DNA from: Allomyces macrogynus ATCC 38327
Taxonomy: Eukaryota; Blastocladiomycota; Blastocladiomycetes; Blastocladiales; Blastocladiaceae
Assembly: GCA_000151295.1 (NCBI GenBank)
Contig: GG745329.1
Location: 276,598 to 340,597 of the forward strand
Reading direction: 5' to 3'
DNA length: 64,000 nt
Part shown: piece by piece, positions 1-11,506 of the stretch
How positions within the stretch are numbered: position 1 is the first letter of the stretch
Layout of the letters: every line of letters starts with the position of its first letter
Notes under the pieces: generated by a model
What the model saw: the letters and a program-made list of their open reading frames with translations, nothing else
Told to the model about the DNA's origin: nothing
Database searches by the model: none
Translations under genes and position numbers: made by a program

Positions 1-417
1 ACCACCGGTCGATCGTGCCGGTGATCTCGTGCACGGGCAGGACGACGCGGCCCATCAGATCGTCGGGGCGGAAGTGGTCCTTGTCGTAGATCTCGACGAC
101 GATTTCCTTGACCTCGGCAGCAATGTCGACCTCGAAACGCTCGTTGAACATCGGGTTCGCTCCCGTCGCCTTCTGAACCTTGGTCTCCTTCTTCCAGGTG
201 CCGGCGGTACACACGACGTACGGATCAGCTTTGCCGAAGGCGTCCGAGTCGACGAGGTTGCGGGCCTCGACTAGTTGGGCGGAGCGAGAAACGCGTCAGG
301 ACGCGTTCATGGCGGGGTCGGAACCGGGGGTGCTGGAAGGGCGCGGCAGGCGCGTCGAGCGCGTCGCGGCGGGCACGTACCGACGGTAAGGTGCGCGCCG
401 GTGATCTGCTGGGCCAT
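1..417 (-). CDS. C2-domain protein, 3' part cut by the window edge
   Basis: The start codon is at 417. A 12-codon first exon (417-381) joins at a GTACGT...CTAG intron (380-271) to a second exon that runs off the left edge without a stop. The junction reads MAQQITGAHLTVVEARNL, a classic first strand of a C2 domain. The next exon carries the calcium-loop signature DAFGKADPYVV, then a tryptophan-lysine strand, MFNERFEV, and EIYDKDHFRPDDLMG, so loop 1 and loop 3 aspartates are present. C2 domains bind phospholipid, often calcium-dependently. About 100 residues are visible; whether this is a small single-C2 protein or the N-terminus of a larger one cannot be seen. It is divergent from the F-BAR gene at 1057. 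Confidence 0.8.
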
Positions 418-1056
418 GTTGATGCTGGGTTGGTGGGCAAAAAGGTGTCCTTAAACGAGAAGCGCGGGGAGCGGGGGGGTGTCGCGTATTTATGCTGGCG
501 GCCGGTACGACGCGTCGAGGTCCAGGTCCGGGGCACAGCACGGCCACGCGTCGAGAAGCACGGGGAAGACGGTGGCGCCCAGGCGACTTCGTGAACAGAA
601 CATTGCGCGCGTGGTTGCGCGCGGTGGAATTTGGAAAGCTGGTTGTCGAAGCAGGCAGCCGAGCGCGTTTTGCTTTGCTCGAGTGTGCTGGCTGGGTCTT
701 GACGTGGTGGCGCTCTGTGGCTTAGCGCTTGATGCAAAAGGTGACAAGCGTGCGACGCCTGGTCGCGGTCACGTGTTATGAGACACTTGGCAAAAGCCAA
801 GCAGCACTGGCGGGCCAACCATCGAGGCGCCCCCTTGCTCGCGGCCTCCTCACCGACCAGCCCTGCCCGCACCGCTCTCGGTGATCAAGGCCCGCACGAA
901 CCGGTCGCTCGCGCTGCTGCTCCCGCCCTGCAACTTGCCGCAGTCGACAATCTGGTCGCCGGTTTCGACAGATCGCTGGAGCACGAGCACGGCTCAACGG
1001 CAACTAGCATCAGTACCAACCGCAAGCTGCTGTCATCGGTCTTCTCCACCGCCGCC
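418..1056. other. divergent intergenic region
   Basis: Shared 5' region of the C2-domain gene (minus) and the F-BAR/SH3 gene (plus). I see no conserved coding signal; the open frames here look like GC-rich noise. Confidence 0.5.
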
Positions 1057-3118
1057 ATGGCGACCAATGCTGCCCCCGCGGTCGCGCCGCAGGCGGCCGG
1101 GATCACGCTCACAACCGACATTCCGCCCGCGACCGGCGAGTTTTCGCGCCTCTTTACCGTACTAGATCAAGTAAACCCGCTTCAAGATGCTGATCGATCA
1201 CAGACTAAGCGAGAATGCGCCGTTATCGTGATCTAGTCGATGGAGGACAAGGGGTACAAGGTCATGATAGACCGCTTGCGTGCCGGCAAGCACACCGCCA
1301 AGCAGGTGTGCGAAGTGTTCAATGCACGGTACGCAGATCAGACCCTCTCAGCTCGCTTGCCCACCCTCTCATTACCGGAATGGGGCCAAAAATAGCGTCA
1401 CGCTCGAGCACGAGTACACGGTGCGCCTGAACAAGGCCTTCAAAGTACTCGGCAACGAAGACTCAGGGTCCATATCTCGCTTCTCCACCGGATCACTCCA
1501 GCCTGATCGACCAGCGACCTGACTGCTCCTCCTCCTCTCTTTCAGTTCTATGAAGGACCTTGTCGACTCGCTGCGCACCGAATCCGACTCGCTCGTGCGG
1601 TACCACGTCGAGTACGCGGAATTTCTGCGCAACAAGCTCGAGAAGCCGCTGCAGGACCTGCTCGCCCGGCACAAGACGCTGCGCGAGTCGCATCTCGCCA
1701 CGGCCGAACGTAACCTGCGCCACCGCGCTAATTGCCAGCAGGCACACGCGCGCGCCAAGGACCGACTCGCTGCAAAGGCCACCGAGGTGACCGCTGCGCG
1801 CGATGCAGTGCGGACCAAGTATGGCAAGGAAAACGAAAAGGCCCAGGCCAGGTTGACCAAGTCGGAGGCCGCCGTCAAGGCCGCCGAGATTGAGCACACG
1901 CAGGCGCATGACGCGCTCGAGACGGCGCACAAGACGTGGGAGGTGGATTGGGCCCGGTCGTTGGCCGAGTTTGAGCGGCTCGAGCTCGAGCGGCTGGTCG
2001 TGCTCAAGGACTTGGTCACGCAGTTTGCCACGGCGTCGCGCGATATGGCAACCAAGGAGGCCAAGGTGCGGATTCTCCCTTCTCGGGTGGTGGTGGATAC
2101 CTGTCCGCGCTGCATACTCACTCCTGCGCGTCTTTAATCCAGGTCTACGAGCGGCTCATTGAAAAGGCCAACCAAGTCTCGGCGCCCGCCGACCTCGCCA
2201 CTTTCATGGCCAACCTCTCGCTGACCGCGTCCCCCGTCGACCCCGACGCGCCGTCCTCTGTCGGTGCGGCCGCCACGAGCGTCGTCGGCCCAACGCCACA
2301 GCGCAACCTGCTCAACCCCTTCTCGTTCCGCAAAAAGATGGGCTCGTTCGAACTCGGCGGCCTACTGCGCCCAGCGCACTCGGGCACGACCGCGACTACC
2401 GTGTCGTCGTCGCCACCCACAGGCGCCGCGCAGATCCCGCCATCGGGTTCGATGACCCCCGCGAGCCCGACGGCCGACGCTGCCGACCACCCGTCGTTCC
2501 TCCCGCCGCCTGTCGCCATGTCTTCGGGGCTCGAGATTGATTTGCCGCCGCCGCTCGACGCGGGCGAGATCGAGGACGAGCCGAGCGATGCGACCGCGAC
2601 GGCGCCGCGCGCGCCGCTTCCAGTGGATGCGGCATCGGCGCCGCCGTACCTGCCCGGATCGCTGTCGGGGCTCGACTTGGCGCCGGGGTCGATGCAGATG
2701 CCCGTCCCGCAGCCGGTGGGTGCGGCCGCAGTACAGGTGTCGGTGGACGCGACGGGGGCGGCAAACGATCCTGCGCCCGATGGCGGTGCCCCAGGGATCG
2801 ACTTCCTCGACTTGTCGGTCACGTTCCCGATCAAGTGCATGACACGCGCGCTCTACGCGTACGACGCAAGTATTCCAGAAGAGTTGTCGTTTGAGGCCGG
2901 CCAGGTGTTGCCGATCATTGATTTGGATGACCAAGGGGTACGTTGGAAAGGGGGGGGAGGGGGGTCTTAGTGTTACGGTGGATGGTGGACTCACGCGTGT
3001 GCTTCTCTTCTCCACCGTTGTTTAGTGGTGGGTTGCCGAGGTCGTCGACAACCGCACCGGCGCGCGACGGCGCGGTCTGATTCCGTCCAACTTTGTTGAA
3101 GTGATTCATGGGGAATGA
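1057..3118 (+). CDS. F-BAR and SH3 domain protein (Hof1/Cdc15/Bzz1-like)
   Basis: Proposed exons are 1057-1158, 1237-1328, 1396-1467, 1546-2065, 2143-2937 and 3026-3118. They sum to 558 in-frame codons (557 aa). Residues about 35-290 form a charged coiled-coil with the F-BAR pattern: DKGYKVMIDRLRAGKHTAKQ, then EHEYTVRLNKAF, then long heptads ending at YERLIEKANQ. A Pro/Ser/Ala-rich linker of about 200 residues follows. The C-terminal 60 residues are a complete SH3 domain split by an intron: ALYAYDASIPEELSFEAGQ, then the tryptophan pair of WWVAEV, then GLIPSNFVEVI. F-BAR/SH3 proteins bend plasma membrane and recruit actin or septation factors at endocytic sites or the division ring. The first donor could instead be GTAAAC at 1171, adding four residues. 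Confidence 0.85.
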
Positions 3119-3443
3119 CGGTCGGGAATATGATCAGAGTCCAGCAGATGCAAGTGCTCTACTTTTTAGCTCGTAAATGTGAACTCACTTTGGTGCCGTG
3201 GTGTTTGGTACGAGGTGAACGACGTTGGCAACGATGAACTTGTGATTTTTCTGCATGCGACGTCGCGACACGACACGCAACGACGCGACACGGGCGCAAC
3301 GACAACGGGACCAAGAAGCGTTCCCCCCAAAACGTTGAGTGAAATTACGGACAGATGCGAAAACGGCCACAAAAACACAATACTCAATAAGCACAAAACG
3401 AGCGCCCAGCGGACAACCAGGCGCGCGCACGCCCCGCAGACCC
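3119..3443. other. convergent intergenic region
   Basis: Short 3'-to-3' spacer between the F-BAR gene and CCT8. Nothing recognisable is visible. Confidence 0.5.
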
Positions 3444-5318
3444 TTAGTCCTCGTCCCAGTTCTTGTTCTCCTTGACCTTGGGTCCGCCGGCCTGCTTGCT
3501 CATGATAATCTGGTCGACGCGCAGGACCGTGAGCGCCGCGTCCGACGCGAGCCGGATCGCCCACGCCTTGCCGCCGAGCAGATCGACGATCCCGCGCGGG
3601 ACGGCATCCGCCAGACCGCCGTCGGCATCACCACCCTCCGATTCGATGTTGACACCGACGGTGGTCTTGCCCGCCTGGTGCGCGGCGTACATCTTGGACA
3701 CAATCTCGGTCGCGTCGAGACCAGCGTTCTCCGCGAGCGTGCGCGGCACGACCTCGAGCGCCTCGGCAAACTTGTTGATCGCGTACTGGTTGAGCCCCGG
3801 TGTCTTGGCCGCGACCGACTGGAGCAGTCGCGCCAGCTCAATCTCGGCGGCACCGGCACCCGCGACAATCGCCGGGTTCTTGGTCAGGGCCTTGACCGTG
3901 TTCACGCCATCGTCGACGGCGCGTTCCAGGTCATCGAGCATGTTCTGCGTCGACCCGCGCAGGACAATCGTGGCCGTGCGCGACGTTTCCTTTTCCTGGC
4001 GGAAGACAGTGCACCGGTCGGATCCGACCTCGACCGTCTCGACCACGTCGCAGAACCCGAGTTCCTCAGCCATCGGCGCACCAATGCGCGTGAGCGCCGT
4101 GGCCCCCGTCGCGCGGCACAGACGGCGCAGATCAAACTTGGAGAGAACTTTGAGCACCATGATCCCGAGCCGGTTCATAAAGTGCAGGGCGAGCTCGCCG
4201 ACGCCCGAACCCGTGACGACCACCTTGACGCCTGTCTTGGCGATTTCTGTCAGCTGGTCCTCAAGCCGCTTTTCCTCGTCCTTGGAAAAGTTGAGCATTT
4301 CGTCGGCGTTGTGGATCAGCACCGTGCCCTTGGTCTCGGTCTGCGAAATGTCCAGCGGGCACGTGAAAATGGCCACCTTAGCCTTCTCCGCGCGCTTGAC
4401 GGTGCCCTCGGCCTCGCGGCCAAACACCATGCCCTTGATCACGGCCGAGTCAAAGACCGACCCGCCCATGATCTTAACGACGCGGACCGAATCGACGGAA
4501 AAGTCCTTGGCCGACTTTGGCATGACCGCTGAGACGGCCTGCGTGATCAAAGGTGCCAGCACGTCCTCGTACCCGTACTGCTTGGACATGACCGCGGGGT
4601 AGATGGCCTTTTGCAGCTGGTCGGCCTTGGTCAGGTCGTCGATCTTGCCGACGGCAAGCGTCTCGAGCAGCTCGAGCGCCTTCTTGTAGGCCACCTCGTA
4701 CCCGGCGACAATGTCGGACGTGTGCAGACCCACGCGCAGAAGGTCCTCGGCCTTGCGCAGAAGCTCGCCGGCGAGGATCGTCACGAGGTTGGTCGCGTCG
4801 CCCATCTGGAGAGATGGAGTAGTGCACGGCGTTAGGGTCGAGCTGGTGCATGAGAGTCGCAATAGCGCGTTCGTACCTCTGCCTCCTGCGCCTGCGACGC
4901 CATGACGAGCAGCTTGGCGGCCGGGTGCACGACCTCGAGCTCCTTGATGATGGTCGCGGCATCCGACGTGACGAATAGCTTCTCGAGATGGTTGATGATC
5001 AGCTTGTTGCGGCCATTGGGCCCAAACGACGTCTTGACAATGTTGGCGAGCTCGGTCGTCGCGTTGATGTTGCGCAGAACGGCCTCGTCGACGCCCTCGA
5101 GGTGCTAATCGCACGGGAACGGAAACGAGCGGGTGCGTGAGCATTGCGCAGGGAGATCACAGGCGCGTAATTGCCCACACAAGGCCGAATTTGTGCAGCA
5201 TCACGCGAGAACACCAGTCAAGCACGGCCGGTCATGGTGGGTGCAAGCGGAGCAACGAGATGCTAACCTTGTATCCCTCCTTGAAGGCGGACGGCAGCTT
5301 GGGGATGCGGAGCGCCAT
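3444..5318 (-). CDS. CCT8: CCT/TRiC chaperonin subunit theta
   Basis: Three exons (5318-5268, 5104-4877, 4805-3444) give 546 aa, the normal size for a CCT subunit. The first exon MALRIPKLPSAFKEGYK is a theta-type start. Exon 2 has the equatorial motif TSFGPNGRNKLIINHLEKLF and ATII. The apical domain has IMGGSVFDSAVIKGMVF and CPLDISQTETKGTVL, which match theta best among CCT subunits. The C-terminal equatorial part has DDGVNTVKALTKN, GAGAAEIELARLL, VVPRTLAENAG and VDQIIM. The subunit is part of the cytosolic double ring that folds actin and tubulin. The usual GDGT nucleotide motif reads GDAT here, directly after the second intron. Introns are GTTAGC...TTAG and GTACGA...CCAG. Confidence 0.95.
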
Positions 5319-6010
5319 GGTGGATGGGTACTGGTTGCGTTGACCTGATCCAAAGTCCGGGTCGCGACGAGTACTTGCAGCGGCAACCGGGTAGGTGGTA
5401 CGGAGCGCGTGAAGTGGCGGGATGCACGGGCTCTTGTGCAGCTGCAGCGGTTGGGGGGATGCGGCAGGACGAGGTCGACGACGAAGACGGCGGCGGCGGC
5501 GTCGACGAGCGGGATCAGCACGGCTCTCGCGGCGCGCGACCAGAAAACGCTCGCCAAAAAGAAGCACAGCGACGGTCGAGCAGGCAGCGCGCGCTGTCGA
5601 TGGGTCTGGCAGGCCTGCTCCACATACTTTCCGCACACGGACCATATCGTGAGGCGCCTATTTGGAAAAGCGTGCGAAAGTGGTGCAGAGCCAAGACCTT
5701 CACGTCGCACAACACGGTCAGCTGCTACACACACACACGGCCAAAGAACAGAAGAAGAGCACAACCACAAGGCCAGCTGGTGTGCACCAAACAGTGTGCA
5801 AGCTGAAATGTATCGCGTCGTTGCCCAAGCATGTGTGCAAGCTCGACCACACGACGCCGATCCAACCGCCATTGCCGCCATCGCCACCACCACCAGCTGC
5901 AACGCAAACGACTTTTTCCGGCGTCGACGACTGCGAAATCTCGCCAGAAGGCGCATAACTCGGCCGGCCCGTGTCGCGACCTGGTTCTCCACCCGACTGC
6001 ATCAAGCTAC
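5319..6010. other. divergent intergenic region
   Basis: Shared promoter region of CCT8 (minus) and the SAC phosphatase gene (plus). It contains a short CA run near 5731-5740. No coding feature is supported. Confidence 0.5.
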
Positions 6011-9000
6011 ATGGCGCTGGACGCCGTCACAACGACTCCATCGCAAGAAGAACCATCCACGATGCCCGTATCATGCTCACCTTCACCTGCCCCAACAACT
6101 GACGTACACGACTGGGCCGGGGCCGTATGGCGCAACGACGCGCCGTACCCCGCGCCCAGCTCGCTGATCCTCGAGTTTGGCGACGGCAAGTTTGTCACGA
6201 CCATTGCCGATACTGGCCGCGCGCAGGCCGTGCACGAGCACTCGTCGGCCATCGCTCCCAGGGGATCCGATCCATTTCTGCGGTTTTCGTGCTTTCTCGG
6301 CATCATTTCCGTCGCCGTCCGTTCGTACCGACATTTGTCGCCGAGCGCGGTCGCATCACAGGGGGCGCGCTGAGCTGAACCCCGTTCATACTCACTAGGC
6401 CAATGCTACGCCGTCTTTGTCGTCGACCACGAGGAAATTCTCTGCGAGACGCCCATTTACCGTATTCGTAAAGTCGCGCTCGTGCGTGTTGGTGGACCTC
6501 CGCCGCCGAGCCCCACTGCGGCGTCACCAACGGCAACAGCACCATCGCCGTCCGCCCACTCGCCGCCAAAGAGGGGGTGGGGCGTGTATGTGAACTTTTC
6601 TCGCGCGCATGACCTTGTCCCACGAGCTGTGCATTGACACAATTCGGATCGCTGCGTAGGACGACGATTTCCACGGCGCTCTCGACCGCCGCCGATTACA
6701 GCTCGTACGGTGTCAAGATGGTCGGCAACACGCTCAAGGGTACTGGCACGACCGTTCCCGAGCTGGTCCGTTGTGCTAATCTCGCATTGCTCACGGTCAA
6801 TTCGCTGACCCGATGCCAATTTGACTTAGTACTTTGGCGAACCCGACCGCCTCGTCACCGACATCACGTCTTTCCTCTCATCGGGCAAGTTCTACTTCAG
6901 CAAGCAGGACTTGACGCGTTCGCTCGAGCGCCAGTACCACGAGCCGTCAAGTCACTGGAACTGGGACTTGGTCCGTCATCTTGTTTGTCCTCGCTTGGCG
7001 GCGTCTGGACGTGGAGTAACAATATAATTGCTTTTCCGTGCAAACAGGTCAACAAGGACTTTGTGTGGAACGGTTACATGGCCAGCAAATTGCCGACCGA
7101 GGTTAGTTTTTCCTTGCCGCCCCCTCGGGATGTGGTTCCAGTCGCTGACCCACTCGAACAAGTAGATTCTCGCCCGCGTCCCGCCAATCATTCAAGGTCA
7201 CGTCGAAATTCTGCCCATTTCCAACCCCGAGCCGTTCACGGTGTACCTGTACGCGCGCAGGAGCTGTCGTCGTGGCGGTGCGATTCAGATCCTGACCCGC
7301 TGCGCTCATTTGGAGTTCTCCCACCAATGCTCATTGTTGTCTCCACCCCCCACCTAGGCGTCCGGTACCAGCATCGAGGGCTCGACGCCAACGGGTTTGC
7401 GGCCAACACTGTAGAGGTCGAGCAAACCGTTTACGTTGAGGTACTTTGCTTTGCACTCGCTCTGCTTTCATTCTCATCCATTCACCTCCCATCGCACCAG
7501 TCCGAAAAGGCCATCCAGCACTCGTCCTTTCTTCAAGTGCGCGGGTCGATCCCTTTGCTCTGGCAGCAAGCCGGATTCTCGCCCAAGCCCGAAGTCGTCT
7601 TTTCCACGACCGACGACGCCGTGCAGCGGCGCGCCATGAAGACGCACCTCAAGATGCAGCTCGCGCAGTACAACAAGCTGCGCATCATCAACTTGCTCGA
7701 GACGAATGGCAAGGAAGGCCCGCTCTGCGCCGCGTTTCGCGACACTCTCGGGTCGATCGCGCTCGATCACGTCCAGTACACCGAGTTTGACTTCCACCGC
7801 GAGTGCAGCGGCCTGCGGTTCGAGAACGTCGCCAAACTGATTGAGATCTTGGCGCGCGATTTGGACCACGGGTACGGGTATTTTCTGGACGCACCACGAA
7901 AAGATGACGGGGATCGAGAATAAGTTGTTGGGCCAGTCGTGCGTCGTGCGCACAAATTGCCTTGATTGCTTGGACCGGACGAACGTCGTGCAGGTGCGTG
8001 CTTCTGTTGCGTGTTTTGCCGGAATGATCGCTCACTTTCCACTTCCACCGCGGTTTGTAGACGTGGATCGGCCGGCACGTTCTCGTCCAGCAGCTGACGC
8101 GCATGGGCATTCAAACCCCGGACGGGTTCGAGCAGCTGCACGCGCTGGCCTGGGCCAACGTTGGCGACGCGATTAGCCAATGCTACACGGGCACCGACGC
8201 GCTCAAGGCCGATTTCACGCGAAAGGGCAAGCGCGAGCTGCAGGGTGCCGCGCAGGACTTGTCCAAGTCGGTACAGCGGTTCTGGAAAAACAATTTTCGC
8301 GACGAGTATGAGCAGGTACGGCTGACTCGTGCACGACCATCGTAGCGTTTGAAGTTGTTCCGGACTGATGCCTTCGTACTTGCCCGTCCATGCTCCATCC
8401 AGTTCGTCATCGAGTTCACCGTTGGCAAAAAGTCGTGGATACCCGAGAGCCTCCTCGCGCCGCTGCGCGAGGTCCCGCGCGACTATTTCCATATCGCCGC
8501 GTGGACCGTGCAGTGGCTCCTGGCCGAGCCCGACCCGGAGGGCCTGCCGCGGACACAGCTCGTGCTCGTCATTCTCACGACCAAGAGCCTTATTTGGCAC
8601 CTGCAGGCCCCACCACCCCGCGCCGGCTCCGAGCCGCCACTGAGCCCGCCGCCCGAATGGGGACCCGGAATCGCGATCCCGCTCGCCGACGTGGGCCAGA
8701 TCGGCATCTGGTGGGCGGCGGGGCTCCGCGGCCGGTCGAGTTCAAAGACCGACCCAGTCGTGCAACTCGCCTACGATATTCCGCCACGCATCCACGGCGA
8801 GTCATCAGCGTCGACGACCGAGTACCCGGCGGGTCACCGCACGCACCGCATCGACTGGCTGCACTTCCAGCTGCTCATGGACTGGACGGGCCATGTCGCC
8901 GACGCGATGCGCGCGGCCGTCGCTGTCGCCCGCGCACACCATCACCGGACCTCGTCGATTTTCAGCGCGCCGCCGAGCTTACCGCGCGCAGTGAGCCATG

Positions 9001-9626
9001 GAGCCACGGCGAAAAACACGGCGGCCGCTGTTCCGCGACATGGATCGACCGGGTCCGCGGGCATGTTCAAGCGCACGTGGCGGTCGTGGGTCGGCGGGAG
9101 CAGTCGCCCGGGGAGCGCGCCGAGCACCGCCGCGGCGACGGCCGAGTCGCTCGCCGCGAGCAAGGAGCCAACGTCGCCGGGGACCCCGCAGCACGTGAGT
9201 GGTGACGCGGCGCCGCCGTCGGAATCAGCCGAATCGTTGTCGTCGTCCTCGACGGTCGCGCCGCCGGCCATCGCCGCGTTTGTTGCGACCGTCATGCACG
9301 TGGCGCGCACCGAACTCGGCCGCGAGATTGCGCGCGGCGAGGCGGTCCCACATGCGCACGCGATCACGCCACGGCCCAAGCATAAGCGCATGTCGAGTCT
9401 GATGGCGTTCGCGCATGGCGTGCTGCACCCGCACAGTACGGGGTCGCGCGTCCGGTCGTCGCTCATGGTCGCGTCGCCCCCCGTCTCGTCGGCGGCGCCC
9501 GTTGAGGAACAGGTGGAGATTGTCCTGCCGGCCGTCAAGCACTCGAGTTCTGCTGCTGGTCAGGAGGAAGCGGAATTGACGTCGCCCGGGTCGCCGCCGA
9601 TGCGGATCCGCACGATTACTGCGTGA
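6011..9626 (+). CDS. SAC-domain phosphoinositide phosphatase (INPP5F/Sac1 family)
   Basis: Ten exons fit: 6011-6320, 6399-6585, 6660-6765, 6830-6970, 7048-7101, 7166-7277, 7358-7440, 7501-7993, 8061-8315 and 8403-9626. The product is about 987 aa. SAC landmarks in order are KDFVWNGYMASKLP, YARRSCRRGG/VRYQHRGLDANG, FLQVRGSIPLLWQQ, FDFHRECSGLRFENV, and the catalytic CX5R loop RTNCLDCLDRTNVVQ. These are followed by WANVGDAISQCYTGTDALK and DFTRKGKR. The family dephosphorylates PI4P or related lipids. No C-terminal membrane anchor is present, unlike Sac1. Instead an extension of about 400 residues starts IEFTVGKKSW and ends in a Ser/Ala-rich tail, which suggests an INPP5F/Sac2-like member. Exon 8 is one base too long: the frame breaks at TTTT (7881-7884), where removing one T restores GYFWTHHEKM. 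Confidence 0.85.
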
Positions 9627-9827
9627 GATTGGACGGGCGGGTGGGGCGGGAGGAGATTTGGTTCGTTGGTTTTATTCCCTTAATAGAGAAATCGCCACCG
9701 TTGCTCAGCGCGGCACAAGGCAAAACGGCCACGAATGGAGAACGGTTCAGTGGCTACAACAACAGAGAACGAAAGACCCTAAAAACTAATGCATTGAACA
9801 CTAAACGGCACTCTGCTCACTCGCCCC

Positions 9828-10691
9828 TTACGCGCTCTCATAGCGCAGGTACGGATCCGACCCTTGCTTCTCGAGCAGCTCCGCGCCCGTTTTGGCCTTG
9901 TCCGCGGTCGGCACGGGCCCAGACGTCTTGTTATACTGCTTCACGGCATCGCGAATCGTGATAAACGCATTGTCGTGGCCCGGCACGCCGCCCTTGACGT
10001 AGAGCACATTGTTGTCGTGGTCGATCTTGACAATCTGCAAGTTCAGTGTCGTGCGGTACTTGGCACCCATATGCCCGGCCATCTTCTTGCCCTTGAAAAC
10101 ACGTCCCGGGTCCTGGCACTGGCCAGTCGAACCGAGCGAGCGATGCGTGACGGACACACCATGCGTCGCCGGCTGGCCCTTGAACCCCCACCGCTTCATG
10201 ACGCCCTGGAACCCTTTCCCGACCGTGACACCACGCACGTCAATAAACTGGCCCACCTGGTAATGCGCGGCCGTCAGCTGGTGGCCCGCGGGCAAGAGCG
10301 CGTCAGGCGTGACCTTGAACTCAGCGAATTCCTTGAGCGGCGGCGCCGACGCCTTGGCGCAATGCGCGACCACCGACTTTCCCGCGCGGTGCGGCTTGGC
10401 GAGCCCGGCTCCGACTTGCACGCCATAGTACCCGTCGGTCTCAGGCGTCTTGACTTGCGTCACGTAGACACTGTCGAGCTGCAGGAGCGTCACGGGCACG
10501 CGAACACCCCACGGGTCCCAAATGGCCGTCATGCCCTTCTTGATGGCAATCGAGCCGGCGCGCTGCGTTGCGCCCGACACGGCGGCAGAGGCCGCGGCCG
10601 CCGCGGGCGTGGTCGGGGCAGCCGACGCTTGCAGCGCCGTGGCCGTCGTGTGCAGCCCGCGGGACATGGACTGGACCAGCGAGCGGAACAT
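9828..10691 (-). CDS. MRPL3: mitochondrial large-subunit ribosomal protein uL3m
   Basis: A single uninterrupted exon of 287 aa. The first 35 residues (MFRSLVQSMSRGLHTT...) are rich in Arg, Ser and Ala and lack acidic residues, as expected of a mitochondrial targeting peptide. The body matches bacterial-type L3: KKGMTAIWDPWGVRVPVTLL, GYYGVQVGAG, VGQFIDVRGVTVGKGFQGVM, KRWGFKGQPATHG, THRSLGSTGQCQDPGRVFKG, KKMAGHMG and a C-terminal KGGVPGHDNAFI. uL3 binds 23S-type rRNA near the peptidyl-transferase centre. It is convergent with the SAC phosphatase gene, about 200 bp apart. The ATG at 10691 is chosen because it opens the presequence; upstream in-frame codons look non-coding. Confidence 0.92.
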   Translation of the reverse strand: MFRSLVQSMSRGLHTTATALQASAAPTTPAAAAASAAVSGATQRAGSIAIKKGMTAIWDPWGVRVPVTLLQLDSVYVTQVKTPETDGYYGVQVGAGLAKPHRAGKSVVAHCAKASAPPLKEFAEFKVTPDALLPAGHQLTAAHYQVGQFIDVRGVTVGKGFQGVMKRWGFKGQPATHGVSVTHRSLGSTGQCQDPGRVFKGKKMAGHMGAKYRTTLNLQIVKIDHDNNVLYVKGGVPGHDNAFITIRDAVKQYNKTSGPVPTADKAKTGAELLEKQGSDPYLRYESA

Positions 10692-11506
10692 GGTGGGTGG
10701 GCTCGTTTGGCGAGGAATTGAACGGGTTTTGCGTGGACAAACGGGAAGCTGGGAGCTGGCGGTGCCAATGATCACGCTGGCGGCCTCGGGTCGCAGCTGG
10801 AAATTTCGAAGCGCGCAGCACTCGTTCTCCACGTTGCGCCAAGTTGAAATCGGCGCTGCGGGTCTGTTCCTCGTCGAAGTTGGTGGCCGGCGACAACGAA
10901 CGGCAAGATCAGCGCAAATGTTGGCCAAGCGATCAGCGCAAACCAGATGTTGATCATGTGAGTCAAATGGATCAAAGAGCATGATTTCTCTCCTGCTCGC
11001 CCTCGCTTGGCACCGGATTACATTGCAAGTGTCGTGCCATTGGCCCATTTGTCTATTGCCTTGCTTGCTTCATAGCCGGGAGGAGCGACCACCTAGGTGG
11101 TGGTGGTTTGTGATCGCTGAAGATATCTACTTTGGGAAACATACACACGCAACACCCCCCGCCCTCCCCCATCCTGCATACAGCGCCGCGCCGCCCGCGG
11201 ACTGCGGCACGCGCCGTCTCCACAAACCAAAACAGATGCCCGAGCGAAGCGCGTCCAGCCGGCCGAGCCGGCCGGCCGTCCGCGTCGCCCAGTCCCGTCC
11301 GCGTGAGTCTCCCAAAGACAAGCGTCGCGCCCGGCGATTGAGTCCACCGACGCCACAACGCGCTCGGATTGCGCTTGCCTCGATGTGCCTCGCGGGGTGC
11401 CAGCGGCCCGCACGGCGACGCGGCCGACCTCGGCTCCGAACGCGGCGGCCGGCCGGTCAGCTGAAAAGCCAAACACCAAGTTGTGCGCCGCGCGGCAGGT
11501 CGGTCG
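10692..11506. other. intergenic region upstream of uL3m
   Basis: 815 bp between the uL3m start and the stop of the receptor kinase-like gene. It holds a perfect 12-bp palindrome (CCACCTAGGTGG, about 11089-11100) and GCCGGCC-rich sequence near 11260. No gene is supported. Confidence 0.5.
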
